DNA of 64,000 nucleotides from Rhizobium brockwellii (GCF_000769405.2 NZ_CP053439.1:2790001-2854000); one strand, 5' to 3'. Positions 44,948 to 54,893 are shown, numbered from the stretch's first letter. The notes: generated by a model from the letters alone, not told the origin. Translations and numbers: made by a program.

Positions 44948-46783
44948 TCAATATTCCAGCGGCAGTGTCGCGTTTTCGAGCCACGCCCTGACATCGTGAA
45001 CATGGATGAGCGGCATCAGCGCCTCACATGTGCGGCGATGATAATCGTTGAACCAGTGTAGTTCGTCATGGGTCAGAAGCGCCGGAATGACCAGGCTGCG
45101 GTCGATCGGGCAGAAAGTCAGCGTCTCGAATCCGAGCATCGGCGCATCGCCGCCCTCGATCTCTTCGGCCCCGCGCACATAGATCAGGTTCTCGATGCGG
45201 ATGCCGAAGCTGCCGGGCCGATAATAGCCCGGCTCGTTCGAAAGGATCATGCCGGGCAGCAGTTCCTGCGTCGAAAGCCTGGAGATGCGCTGCGGTCCCT
45301 CATGCACCGAGAGATAGGAGCCGACGCCGTGGCCTGTGCCGTGAGCGAAATCGGCGCCGGCCCGCCACAGTGCGATGCGCGCCAGCGGATCGAGATCGCA
45401 GCCGCGCGTGCCCTTGGGGAAACGCGCGGTGCTGATCTCTATCATCCCCTTCAGCACCAGCGTGAAGAAGCGCCGATGCTCTTCCGAAACTCTGCCGATG
45501 CCGACGGTGCGGGTGATGTCGGTCGTGCCGTTGATATATTGGGCGCCCGAATCGATCAGGAAGAGTTCGCCGGCCGCGATCATCCGGTTGGTCTCGGTCG
45601 TCACGCGGTAATGCATGATCGCCGCATGTTCGCCGGCGCCCGAAATCGTGTCGAAGGAAATGTCCTTCAGCGGGTTCTGCATGCTCTGGCCGACGCGGGC
45701 TCGCGCCGCTTCGAGATGCTCGGCGGCAGCGATCTCGCTCACCGTGCCGGGCTTTCTCTGCGACAGCCAATAGAGGAATTCAACCATCGCCGCGCCGTCC
45801 TGCAGATGCGCGGCGGCCGAGCCGTTGATCTCGACGTCGTTCTTCACTGCGCGCGGCAGCTTGGCGGGATCGGTGCCCTCCATCACTTCGCCGCCCGCCT
45901 TGCGGATAATCTCGGCCAGCGCATAGGCGGCGATATCGGGGTCGATCAGCACACGGCCGCCATCCATGGAAACGGCGGCGAGCTTTTCTTCCAGCGCCGA
46001 CGGCGGCAGCTGCGTGGAGATCTGCGCGAGATAGGCCTCGGGCTCGATGCCGGTCTTGCGCTTGTCGAGGAAGATCTCGGCCCGCCCGTCGGCATGGATG
46101 ATGGCACGCGCCAGCGGATGCGGCGTATGCGGCACGTCGGCGCCGCGGATATTGAAGGTCCAGGCGACCGAAGAGGGATCGGCGATCAACACCGCCGCAA
46201 GGTTCTTCTTCGAAAGATCGGCGGCGATCGTCGCGATCTTCTCCCTCGCCAGCACGCCGGCCTGCGCGACGTTCTGGATGCTGACTGCGCCGAGCGGCTC
46301 GGCCGGCCGGTCAGCCCAGAGCCTGTCGAGCGGATTGTGCGGCAGGAATATCAGCGTTCCACCGATCTGCGACAGCGCTTTTTCCAGACGGCGCACCTCG
46401 GCCCCTGCATGCAGCCAGGGGTCGATGCCGAGCCGCAGGCCATTGCTGCCGTTTGCGGCAAGCCAGACATGCGGCGGCTCATTGACGAGATCGCCGCCCG
46501 AAAAGACCGAACCGTCGACCTGTTCGGCAAGCTGCGTCACATAGCGCCCGTCGACGAAGACAATCGCCTGCGTGCGCAGGATGAGCGCAATACCGGCCGA
46601 ACCGGTAAAGCCCGTCAGCCATGCCAAGCGCTCCGAACATGCGGGAACATATTCGCCGTTGAATTCATCGGCGCGCGGCACGAGGAAGGCGTCGATGCCG
46701 AGCGAATCGAAACCGGCGCGCAGCGCCGATACACGATCCCTGCCGAATTGCGGCGTGGAGGTAACCTCGAAAGACTGGAACAT
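44948..46783 (-). CDS. pepP: Aminopeptidase P (Xaa-Pro aminopeptidase, M24B)
   Basis: Removes an N-terminal residue that precedes proline. 611 aa, the long three-domain form: two creatinase-like N-terminal domains (about 1-310) and the pita-bread catalytic domain. Metal ligands appear in order: Asp pair in LFLIDSGAQYINGTTDITRT, His in HGTGHGVGSYLSVHEGP, Glu in LSNEPGYYRPG and Glu in IRIENLIYV. Divergent from the 57-codon gene, with 279 bp between. A cytosolic enzyme for peptide turnover. Confidence 0.94.
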   Translation of the reverse strand: MFQSFEVTSTPQFGRDRVSALRAGFDSLGIDAFLVPRADEFNGEYVPACSERLAWLTGFTGSAGIALILRTQAIVFVDGRYVTQLAEQVDGSVFSGGDLVNEPPHVWLAANGSNGLRLGIDPWLHAGAEVRRLEKALSQIGGTLIFLPHNPLDRLWADRPAEPLGAVSIQNVAQAGVLAREKIATIAADLSKKNLAAVLIADPSSVAWTFNIRGADVPHTPHPLARAIIHADGRAEIFLDKRKTGIEPEAYLAQISTQLPPSALEEKLAAVSMDGGRVLIDPDIAAYALAEIIRKAGGEVMEGTDPAKLPRAVKNDVEINGSAAAHLQDGAAMVEFLYWLSQRKPGTVSEIAAAEHLEAARARVGQSMQNPLKDISFDTISGAGEHAAIMHYRVTTETNRMIAAGELFLIDSGAQYINGTTDITRTVGIGRVSEEHRRFFTLVLKGMIEISTARFPKGTRGCDLDPLARIALWRAGADFAHGTGHGVGSYLSVHEGPQRISRLSTQELLPGMILSNEPGYYRPGSFGIRIENLIYVRGAEEIEGGDAPMLGFETLTFCPIDRSLVIPALLTHDELHWFNDYHRRTCEALMPLIHVHDVRAWLENATLPLEY

Positions 46784-46906
46784 GCTGGAAACCCGAATGA
46801 TTGAAACGAATCCGGTTAATGGGATGCCCGCTATGTTAGCGAAATTTCAACCGATGGGGAGAAAAAGCGACCAAACGGGTCGAAACCCCTGGGGCCGCTC
46901 AACATT

Positions 46907-46952
46907 TTGACGGAACTGTGACGCCAAAAGTTAATTTGGCACGCTTTATGCA
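46907..46952 (+). promoter_or_regulatory. Overlapping promoter-like boxes before the 57-codon gene
   Basis: A sigma-70-like pair TTGACG (46907-46912), 17 bp, GTTAAT (46930-46935) overlaps a sigma-54-like site TTGGCACG-CTTTA-TGCA with exact GG-N10-GC spacing (GG 46938-46939, GC 46950-46951). A dyad GCCAAA-N6-TTTGGC (46923-46940) spans both. CTATAT at 47006-47011 is a further -10-like box without a clear partner. Which is used cannot be told. Confidence 0.35.
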
Positions 46953-47062
46953 TTGGCCGCATGGCTCCCATGAGCAAAAACCTCTGCCTCCGCATTTCAG
47001 AATAGCTATATAGGCGTCATCGAACGGTTCGTGATGAACCTGTAAACAAAGGAATTCTTGAA

Positions 47063-47236
47063 ATGACCGCCTCTCTCTCGCGCTTCGCATATAGCAGCCC
47101 GGTGCAGGCTGGCGAACGCCAGACCGTGCGTCACGTGATCGGCGCCCGCCGCCCGCAGAACGAGGACAGCCTCAAGCTGCTCGGCGCCGGCCAGCGGGCC
47201 ACGCGCCACAAGGGCGCCCCCAGCTACGCGTTCTAA
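47063..47236 (+). CDS. Small basic protein, 57 aa, upstream of an anti-SD small RNA
   Basis: ATG at 47063 with AAGGA upstream; codons end mainly in G or C like the neighbours, so it is probably real. The protein begins MTASLSRFAYSSPVQAGERQ and ends KGAPSYAF, with about ten Arg/Lys/His-rich positions in between (TVRHVIGARRPQ, QRATRHK). No membrane segment. I do not recognise a family, and it is not the DUF1127 type that often precedes CCUCCUCCC small RNAs. It shares a transcript with the hairpins at 47245-47382. Confidence 0.7.
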   Translation: MTASLSRFAYSSPVQAGERQTVRHVIGARRPQNEDSLKLLGAGQRATRHKGAPSYAF

Positions 47237-47244
47237 GCCTGAAA

Positions 47245-47382
47245 GCCAGTCCGTCTCCTCCCTCCCGGACCGGCCTATTGGAATGCAGTAGAGCCCGCTC
47301 GAGCGCTCCTCCCCTTGAGCTCGCGGGCATTGACCGGATAGACCGGTCTAGGGCGGTGCCATCGGCACCGCCTTTTTCTTTT
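47245..47382 (+). ncRNA. Small RNA with two anti-Shine-Dalgarno hairpins and a terminator (alpha-r14/cuckoo type)
   Basis: Hairpin 1: GCC-A-GTCCG pairs with CGGAC-C-GGC (47245-47274), loop TCTCCTCCCTCC. Hairpin 2: GCCCGC and GAGC pair with GCTC and GCGGGC (47293-47328), loop GCTCCTCCCCTTGA. Hairpin 3: perfect GGCGGTGCC-ATC-GGCACCGCC (47352-47372) followed by TTTTTCTTTT. Two unpaired CU-rich anti-SD loops followed by a terminator is the plan of the alphaproteobacterial alpha-r14/cuckoo RNAs. The RNA starts 8 bp after the stop of the 57-codon gene, so it is probably processed from that messenger. Family membership is inference from structure. Confidence 0.75.
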
Positions 47383-47398
47383 GCCGATTTAGGATCCA

Positions 47399-47503
47399 AT
47401 GCATGCCGCCCAAAACTGTGCAGCGGTTTAGGGATAACGGCATTGCATAAAAACAAGGACCTACTCGCGTTGCATGAATCAAATTCTATGCGACGCGCAT
47501 TAG
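47399..47503. repeat. Dispersed rhizobial intergenic repeat, copy C
   Basis: Most complete copy of the linear form. It starts GCATGCCGCCCAAAACTGTG at 47401, with CAAAACTGTGCAGCG shared with copy D. AAAACAAGGACCT (47450-47462) and ATGAATCAAATTC (47474-47486) are shared with A and B. It runs into the prmA stop codon at 47500-47502. Confidence 0.8.
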
Positions 47504-48378
47504 GGCCGGTCGAAGTGGATGGTCACCCAGCCGTTGCGCCAGATGGTTCTGACATGGCGAAGCCTCGCGCCACTATAGGCGGCAATCACCTTCCAGCGTT
47601 GCCCGGCAAGGATGCCGGAGAGAATGACCGATCCGCCAGGCGCAAGATGCGTCGCAAGCTTCGGCGCCATGCGGATCAGCGGCCGGGCGAGAATGTTGGC
47701 GATGATGAGATCGAAGGGACCATGCTCGGAAAAGGCCGTCGAATGAAAGCCCGGCGCGGTCCTGGTGACGATGCCCGAGGCGATGCCGTTGCGGCGCACG
47801 TTCTCGGCCGCCACCTTCGTCGCGATCGGATCGATGTCGGTCGCCAGCACCGGTATGTTCCTGAGCTTGCGCACCGCAATCGCCAGTACGCCGCTGCCGG
47901 TGCCGAGATCGAGCGCGTTGCGGACTAGGCGCGAGCGCACCACGCTATCGATCACCTCGAGGCAGCCGGCCGTCGTGCCGTGATGGCCAGTGCCGAAGGC
48001 CTGGCCGGCATCGATCTCGATGGCAATATCGCCGGGGCGGATCTTGTCGCGGTCATGCGAGCCATGCACCAGGAAGCGCCCTGCTCGGACGGGCTTCAGC
48101 CCCTCCAGCGATTTCACCACCCAGTCGACCTCGGGGATGACTTCCCGCTCTAGCCGGGCATCAGGGAAAGAGGCCTTCAATGCGTCCTCGACGCGGGATT
48201 GCACCTCAGCCTCGTCCTCGGCCATCATGTAGATCGAGGCTTCCCAGATATCCTTCTTCTCATCGATCTCGGTGGTGCCGATGGCAAAGTCTTCTTCACC
48301 GAAGACCGCGCTCAGAAGGTCGAGGATCTCTTCGGCCTTGCTTTCGGTCGTCGTCACGTAAAGGCGGATTTCACTCAC
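47500..48378 (-). CDS. prmA: Ribosomal protein L11 methyltransferase
   Basis: Trimethylates L11 with S-adenosylmethionine. 292 aa. The N-terminal substrate domain (about 1-90) includes EEDFAIGTTEIDEKKDIWEA. The SAM-binding domain has GQAFGTGHHGTTAGCLE, motif I ALDLGTGSGVLAIAVRKL, VLATDIDPIA and DLIIANILARPLI. The start is GTG at 48378. The last codons lie in a dispersed repeat, which supplies the stop. It is convergent with the small-RNA locus. Confidence 0.94.
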   Translation of the reverse strand: MSEIRLYVTTTESKAEEILDLLSAVFGEEDFAIGTTEIDEKKDIWEASIYMMAEDEAEVQSRVEDALKASFPDARLEREVIPEVDWVVKSLEGLKPVRAGRFLVHGSHDRDKIRPGDIAIEIDAGQAFGTGHHGTTAGCLEVIDSVVRSRLVRNALDLGTGSGVLAIAVRKLRNIPVLATDIDPIATKVAAENVRRNGIASGIVTRTAPGFHSTAFSEHGPFDLIIANILARPLIRMAPKLATHLAPGGSVILSGILAGQRWKVIAAYSGARLRHVRTIWRNGWVTIHFDRP

Positions 48379-48446
48379 GATAGGCGGTCTTTCCCGTTTC
48401 CGTTGCCCGCCATCGGTCGAGCCAACGCCCCATCACGCTGAAACCA

Positions 48447-49049
48447 TCACCCCTTGTTGACGAGATTCTCCAGCTTCTTTACCGCCGTGTCCGGGTTTTC
48501 GCCATAGGCGATTGTTCCGGAAAACCGCCCGGCCGAATCGAGCAGGAAGACCGAGGCGGTGTGATCCATCGTATAGTCGCCGTTCGGATCCTTCTCGTCG
48601 ACCGGCACTTTCTTGGCGTAGACGCGGAACCCCTTGACGACCTCGGCGATCTTATCAGGCGCGCCTGAAATGCCGGTGATGCGCTTGGAAACATTGGAGA
48701 CGTATTCGTTCATGATCTCGGGCGTGTCGCGCTCCGGATCGACGGTGACGAAATAGGCCTGCAGCTTGTCGCCCTTCGGATCGACCTTCTCCATCCAGCC
48801 GTTCAGCTCGAAAAGCGTCGTCGGGCAGACTTCCGGGCAATGGGTGAAGCCGAAGAACAGCGCCGTCGGCTTGCCGCGTAAAGCCTGCTCGGTGATCGGC
48901 TGTCCGCTTTGGGAAATCAGCGTGAAAGGCACGCCGAAGGGAGCCTCCGCCACCACATCCTTCGACTTCGTCAGGTTGAGCGTAAACGCTCCGAGAAACC
49001 CGGCCAGTATCAGGACACCGACCCAGACGGCGATGCGGAATGTCTTCAT
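48447..49049 (-). CDS. SCO1/SenC family copper protein
   Basis: 200 aa from the ATG at 49049 (MKTFRIAVWVGVLILAGFLG), with GAGG about 9 bp upstream; an ATG two codons earlier (49055) is also possible. An N-terminal membrane anchor (about 7-28) precedes a thioredoxin-fold domain facing the periplasm. The copper ligands are C71 and C75 in THCPEVCPTT and the His in YTMDHTASVFLLD. SCO proteins deliver copper to the CuA site of cytochrome oxidase. It lies 68 bp upstream of prmA on the same strand. Confidence 0.93.
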   Translation of the reverse strand: MKTFRIAVWVGVLILAGFLGAFTLNLTKSKDVVAEAPFGVPFTLISQSGQPITEQALRGKPTALFFGFTHCPEVCPTTLFELNGWMEKVDPKGDKLQAYFVTVDPERDTPEIMNEYVSNVSKRITGISGAPDKIAEVVKGFRVYAKKVPVDEKDPNGDYTMDHTASVFLLDSAGRFSGTIAYGENPDTAVKKLENLVNKG

Positions 49050-49373
49050 TGGCATGATCCTCGATCCAGGCGGATATCTGCTGCCCACCCTTTGCCCCGC
49101 GTGATTATAACCTCGACCGGACGCGCGCAATTCAAGAATATGTTTTCTGACCGGTGATAAATTGTCTCACCGATAGAAACTGCAATGGCAATGAAATCCG
49201 ACCTCAGGAATCTACGCGGATCAAAAATGGCATGTTTGTGAATAGTTTGCCTTTAGAGCGACGGGTAATCTGAAAATACATATCGTTAGGAAAGACTTAA
49301 GCCGTCACATATATATTTAACAGCAGTTCTGCATCGCCTCTCCCGCCGGGGACAACTGGGAAGAATTCTGACC
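49050..49373. other. 324-bp gap before cheW
   Basis: AT-rich towards the right end (CACATATATATTTAAC at about 49305-49320), which suits the cheW promoter. No open frame with coding character was found. CTTAAGCC and several short T/A runs are present but no consensus pair stands out. Confidence 0.35.
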
Positions 49374-49844
49374 ATGAACAACAACAACGCCATCAAGCAG
49401 TCGGGCGCTTATCTCGAAATCGTTTCGTTCCACCTGGGCGATCAGGAATTCTGCATCGACATCATGGCCATCCGCGAAATCCGCGGCTGGGCACCAGTGA
49501 CGCCGATGCCGCACACCCCGCCCTACGTCTTGGGTCTCATCAACCTGCGCGGCGCCGTGATCCCCGTTATCGACATGGCCTGCCGCCTCGGCATGAAGAT
49601 GACCGAGCCCTCCGAGCGCTCGGCGATCATCGTCACCGACATCGCCGGCAAGCTGGTCGGCCTGCTGGTCGAGCAGGTTTCCGACATGATGACCATCAAG
49701 AGCGAAGACCTGCAGCCGCCGCCGGAAATCATCCCGGAAGCCCAGCGCGCCTTCTGCCGCGGCATCGTCGCGCTCGAAAAGACCATGGTGTGCTTCTTGA
49801 ACCTCGACACGGTCATTGCCGACGAGCTGACGCAGGCCGCCTGA
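49374..49844 (+). CDS. cheW: Chemotaxis scaffold protein CheW
   Basis: Couples chemoreceptors to the kinase CheA. 156 aa, single CheW domain: LEIVSFHLGDQEFCIDIMAI, the receptor/kinase contact region REIRGWAPVTPMPHTPPYVL, GLINLRGAVIPVIDMACRLG and VGLLVEQVSDMMTIKSEDLQ. It is a lone cheW with no other chemotaxis gene in the window. It may serve the main che cluster elsewhere on the genome. A strong terminator follows. Confidence 0.94.
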   Translation: MNNNNAIKQSGAYLEIVSFHLGDQEFCIDIMAIREIRGWAPVTPMPHTPPYVLGLINLRGAVIPVIDMACRLGMKMTEPSERSAIIVTDIAGKLVGLLVEQVSDMMTIKSEDLQPPPEIIPEAQRAFCRGIVALEKTMVCFLNLDTVIADELTQAA

Positions 49845-49867
49845 GGAATACTCATATCTGGAATTCG

Positions 49868-49896
49868 AAGGCCCGGCTCGTCCGGGCCTTTTCGTT
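49868..49896 (+). terminator. Rho-independent terminator after cheW
   Basis: AAGGCCCGG / CCGGGCCTT, 9-bp perfect stem with loop CTCGT, followed by TTCGTTT; it lies 24 bp after the cheW stop. Confidence 0.88.
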
Positions 49897-49937
49897 TGAT
49901 GCAGGAGCAAAGCGGGCATAGAATCAGCTTTTAGGAA

Positions 49938-50055
49938 GCCCCCTCCCCAACCCCTCCCCACAAGGGGGAGGGACTACCCGGAGCGCCCGCCTCGTTCATC
50001 TCGAAACGTGCGGCAGTTTAAGCCCCTCCCCTTGTGGGGAGGGGTTTGGGGCGGT
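49938..50055. repeat. Pair of inverted C-rich repeats
   Basis: Left arm 49939-49966 (CCCCTCCCCAACCCCTCCCC then ACAAGGGG) and right arm about 50026-50055 (CCCCTTGTGGGGAGGGG then TTTGGGGCGG) are reverse complements over about 25 bp, with 60 bp between. Each arm also folds on itself through CCCCT..CAAGGGG. Such C-rich units recur in rhizobial intergenic DNA. It lies between the cheW terminator and the creA stop. Confidence 0.75.
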
Positions 50056-50097
50056 GTCTTCAACAATGCGGGGGAAAGCTCCCGGAACCTCCCCGCC

Positions 50098-50592
50098 TTA
50101 TTGCGGCTTCCCATTCTTCCAGGTCACGCTCTGCCCATAGAGCGGAATGGTCGAGATCGACATCTTCGCCGAACCGTCGGTCAGTTCGCGCGAATGGGCG
50201 AGATAGATAAGCGTGTCGTTCGTCTTGTCGTAGATGCGGTTGACGACCAGCGTCTTCCAGATCAGCGACATGCCCTGGCGGAACACCTCGCTGCCATCCT
50301 TGGACAGGTCGATATTTCCGATCTCGATCGGCCCGGTCTGCCGGCAGGCGATGGAATTGTTGGATGGGTCCTCGAACCAGTTGCCGTTCTTGAACCGGTC
50401 GATCAGGCTGCGGTCGAAATAGGTGACGTGACAGGTGATGCCCTTGACCTCAGGGTCGGAGACCGCCTCGACAATGATGTCGTTGCCGATCCAGTCGACC
50501 CCGACCTTGCCGACGACTTCGGCTGAGGCAGCACCTGCGGAAAGGACGGAGAAGGAAAAGGCGGCTAGGAGAAGATTGCGCAGTCTGGACAT
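50098..50592 (-). CDS. creA: CreA family periplasmic protein
   Basis: 164 aa from the ATG at 50592, with GGAG 5 bp upstream. A Sec signal peptide (MSRLRNLLLAAFSFSVLSAG, cleaved near ASA-EV) precedes the CreA domain: VGKVGVDWIGNDIIVEAVSD, DPEVKGITCHVTYFDRSLID, IACRQTGPIEIGNIDLS, VFRQGMSLIWKTLVVNRIYD. The two cysteines may form a disulfide. Its function is unknown despite the name. It follows the exonuclease gene on the same strand. Confidence 0.9.
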   Translation of the reverse strand: MSRLRNLLLAAFSFSVLSAGAASAEVVGKVGVDWIGNDIIVEAVSDPEVKGITCHVTYFDRSLIDRFKNGNWFEDPSNNSIACRQTGPIEIGNIDLSKDGSEVFRQGMSLIWKTLVVNRIYDKTNDTLIYLAHSRELTDGSAKMSISTIPLYGQSVTWKNGKPQ

Positions 50593-50668
50593 GGCGGCTC
50601 CCTGAATAATCCGCATTCTAGATAAGCATGCACCCATGCTTTGCAAGAAATGGGGCTCGCGGAAGGGC

Positions 50669-51328
50669 TCAGCCTTTTCGGCAGGTGCAGGGCTCATAGG
50701 CCTGCGCCGTCAGCCGACCTGGCTTCATGCCGATCAACGACGGTATGGCGTGGACGGCATGGGCCTTGACCGCCCTTGCCATCTCGATGGCGGCCGCTGC
50801 GCAGACGGCGGCATCTTCGGCGGCGTTGTGGTGCACGAAACGCAGGCCAAGATGCTCGGCGATCAGGTTCAGCCGGTGCGAGAGGAAATGCGGCCAGATC
50901 CGCTGCGCCATCTTCAGGCTGCAGAGATAGGTAAGCTCCGGATAGGATTGCCGGTAGAGATCGAGGCTCGCCCGCCAGACGCTGAAATCGAAGGCGGCAT
51001 TGTGCGCGATCATCGTCGCGCCGCGAAAATCCTCCTCGAACTCATCCATTACCTCGGGAAACTCGGGCGCATCCTCGACATGCTCCGGCCGGATGCCATG
51101 GATCGCGATGTTCATGCCTGAAAAGCGCATGTCCCGCGGCCGGATCAGCCGCTCCTCGACGCGCGTCACCCTGCCTTCCTCGATCCAGGCAAGGCCGACG
51201 GAACAGGCGCTACCGCGCTGCTCGTTCGCCGTCTCGAAGTCAATCGCGATGGTCTTCAAATCATCAGCCCGAATCGTTTCTTCAGGAACAGGAATACCGC
51301 CCCGCTTCCAGCCGCGCAAATTCGACAC
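50669..51328 (-). CDS. DnaQ-like 3'-5' exonuclease (DEDDh)
   Basis: 219 aa from GTG at 51328; a shorter start near TTG 51259 would begin at LKTIAIDFETANE and is possible. The DEDDh residues are visible: Asp and Glu in IAIDFETANEQRG, Asp in MIAHNAAFDFSVWRASL, and His and Asp in FVHHNAAEDAAVCAAAA. The stand-alone domain resembles the exonuclease subunit of Pol III or RNase T-like proteins. It probably trims 3' ends of DNA or RNA; the substrate is unknown. Confidence 0.87.
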   Translation of the reverse strand: MSNLRGWKRGGIPVPEETIRADDLKTIAIDFETANEQRGSACSVGLAWIEEGRVTRVEERLIRPRDMRFSGMNIAIHGIRPEHVEDAPEFPEVMDEFEEDFRGATMIAHNAAFDFSVWRASLDLYRQSYPELTYLCSLKMAQRIWPHFLSHRLNLIAEHLGLRFVHHNAAEDAAVCAAAAIEMARAVKAHAVHAIPSLIGMKPGRLTAQAYEPCTCRKG

Positions 51329-51472
51329 GACGCCCGATTGACTTTTTAACGCGCATATCGAAACTTGCCGCCATGATCGTTTCCCTAACCATGGCAGCGC
51401 TTATCCATCACACCACGACCCTTGAAGGGTACGCGGGAGCGATGGCGCGTTAGCAGCGATCCGATCATCATC

Positions 51473-51505
51473 CCGAAACCCTGCCGAGGCGAGCAGGGTT
51501 TTCGG
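51473..51505. terminator. Terminator-like hairpin in the leader of the GNAT gene
   Basis: CCGAAACCCTGC (51473-51484) pairs with GCAGGGTTTTCGG (51493-51505) with one bulged T. A 26-codon frame (ATG 51373, stop 51453) and an ACCCTT/AAGGGT hairpin precede it. It could be an attenuator or simply a stable 5' leader; no T-run follows. Confidence 0.4.
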
Positions 51506-51542
51506 AAACCGGCTCTCCTCCCGACCCCGATGGAGAGCATGA

Positions 51543-52079
51543 ATGTCCGAAAACGAAGAGAATGAACCTCGCGGCCGAGCGCACCTGCCGGATGGCGTCC
51601 TCGTGCGCGCCGTCCGCCTGTCCGATGCGGAGGAGATCACCGATCTCATAAATCTGCCGGGCTACCGGGCCGGCACCTTACGGCCGCCATACCAGAGGAT
51701 CGAAGAGGTTCGCAAACACATGGAAAATCCGTCGCCCGGCGCGCTCAACCTCGTCGTCACCCTGGACGGCAAAATCGTCGGCAATGCCGGCCTCAACCGT
51801 CTCTCCGGCCGCAGGCAGCACGTCGCCAGCATCGGCATGGGTGTGCATGATGACTTCACCGGCCGCGGCTTCGGCCGGATCGTGCTCGGGGCGATGGTCG
51901 ACGCCGCCGATGACTGGCTCGATATCAAACGGCTGGAACTGACTGTCTACACCGATAACGATGTGGCCATCGGCCTCTACCGGAAATTCGGCTTCGAGCA
52001 GGAAGGCCTGCTGAAGGCCTTCGGATATCGCGCCGGTCAATACGTCGATGCCTATACGATGGCGCGGCTCAGGCTTTGA
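51543..52079 (+). CDS. GNAT family N-acetyltransferase
   Basis: 178 aa. GNAT fold: VRAVRLSDAEEITDLINLPG, LNLVVTLDGKIVGNAGLNRL, the acetyl-CoA pyrophosphate loop region IGMGVHDDFTGRGFGRIVLG, and LELTVYTDNDVAIGLYRKFG then FEQEGLLKAFGYR. It is closest in pattern to the RimJ/PhnO-like acetyltransferases that modify amino acids or polyamines. The substrate is unknown. It is convergent with ligA, 31 bp apart. Confidence 0.9.
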   Translation: MSENEENEPRGRAHLPDGVLVRAVRLSDAEEITDLINLPGYRAGTLRPPYQRIEEVRKHMENPSPGALNLVVTLDGKIVGNAGLNRLSGRRQHVASIGMGVHDDFTGRGFGRIVLGAMVDAADDWLDIKRLELTVYTDNDVAIGLYRKFGFEQEGLLKAFGYRAGQYVDAYTMARLRL

Positions 52080-52110
52080 GTAAACGGGCTGGCGGCTTGC
52101 CGTCAGCCCC

Positions 52111-54273
<2,163 letters not shown>

Positions 54274-54365
54274 TCACTCCAGAGAATCTGCATTGTTTTT
54301 TAGAGCAAAATTTCCGGATGAAAAGAGTGGCCGCGGTCCTTCGAAAGGAAGATCGGTTGCCCGGC

Positions 54366-54893
54366 CTATCCCCAATCCCTGGCATTGCGCAGCCGGATGC
54401 CGCTGACATGCAGGCTGGTGTTCCAGAGGTTCTTCAACGGCCGCAGGCTATCGACCACCCTGAGCTCCACCCCGCGCGGCGCAAACTCCTGGTCGAGCCG
54501 CAAGATGGTGGTCCTCTCCATGGGAATGACGCGCCCGCGGGCCACCCACATGCCGGCATCACCCAGATCCTCGAAGCCCTCGGCCGGCATCTCCTAACGT
54601 TGGATCGTCTCCGCTTCGAGCCTCTCCAGCCAATGACGCTCGACATAGGCAACGGCGCGCCATTCACCGAGCCAATGCCGCCGTTCGGCCTCCGGCGTGT
54701 CCGGCGTCGCCCAGAGCAGGATGCGGGGACAATCGCGCGGAAAGAGATACATGAAGTCATGATCGGCATCGATTGCCCAGACGAGCGGACCGTTCAGCCA
54801 TTCCCGGCCGGGCGCGCGGGCAGACGGGACGCGAACCGGGCGTGGCTCGAACGCCGCGATCTTGGAATCGTCGCTGAAATGGAAAAGTCGCAT
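54366..54893 (-). pseudogene. DUF6886-like gene interrupted by an in-frame amber codon
   Basis: The reading begins at the ATG at 54893 (MRLFHFSDDSKIAAFEPRPV), includes GPLVWAIDADHDFMYLFPRD, and stops at TAG (54594-54596). The same frame then continues EMPAEGFEDLGDAGMWVARG to HVSGIRLRNARDWG, stop at 54366. Without the amber, 175 codons would make one protein of the expected size; related proteins have Tyr at that place, from memory. The stop is probably a TAY-to-TAG nonsense change or a sequencing error. Reinitiation at the ATG at 54590 could make a 74-aa C-terminal piece. It lies between recN and ligA, outside their usual adjacency. Confidence 0.8.

Noticed and set aside
45068..46804. 578-codon open frame opposite pepP
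   Set aside because: Shadow of the aminopeptidase; Arg/Asp/His-rich low-information translation.
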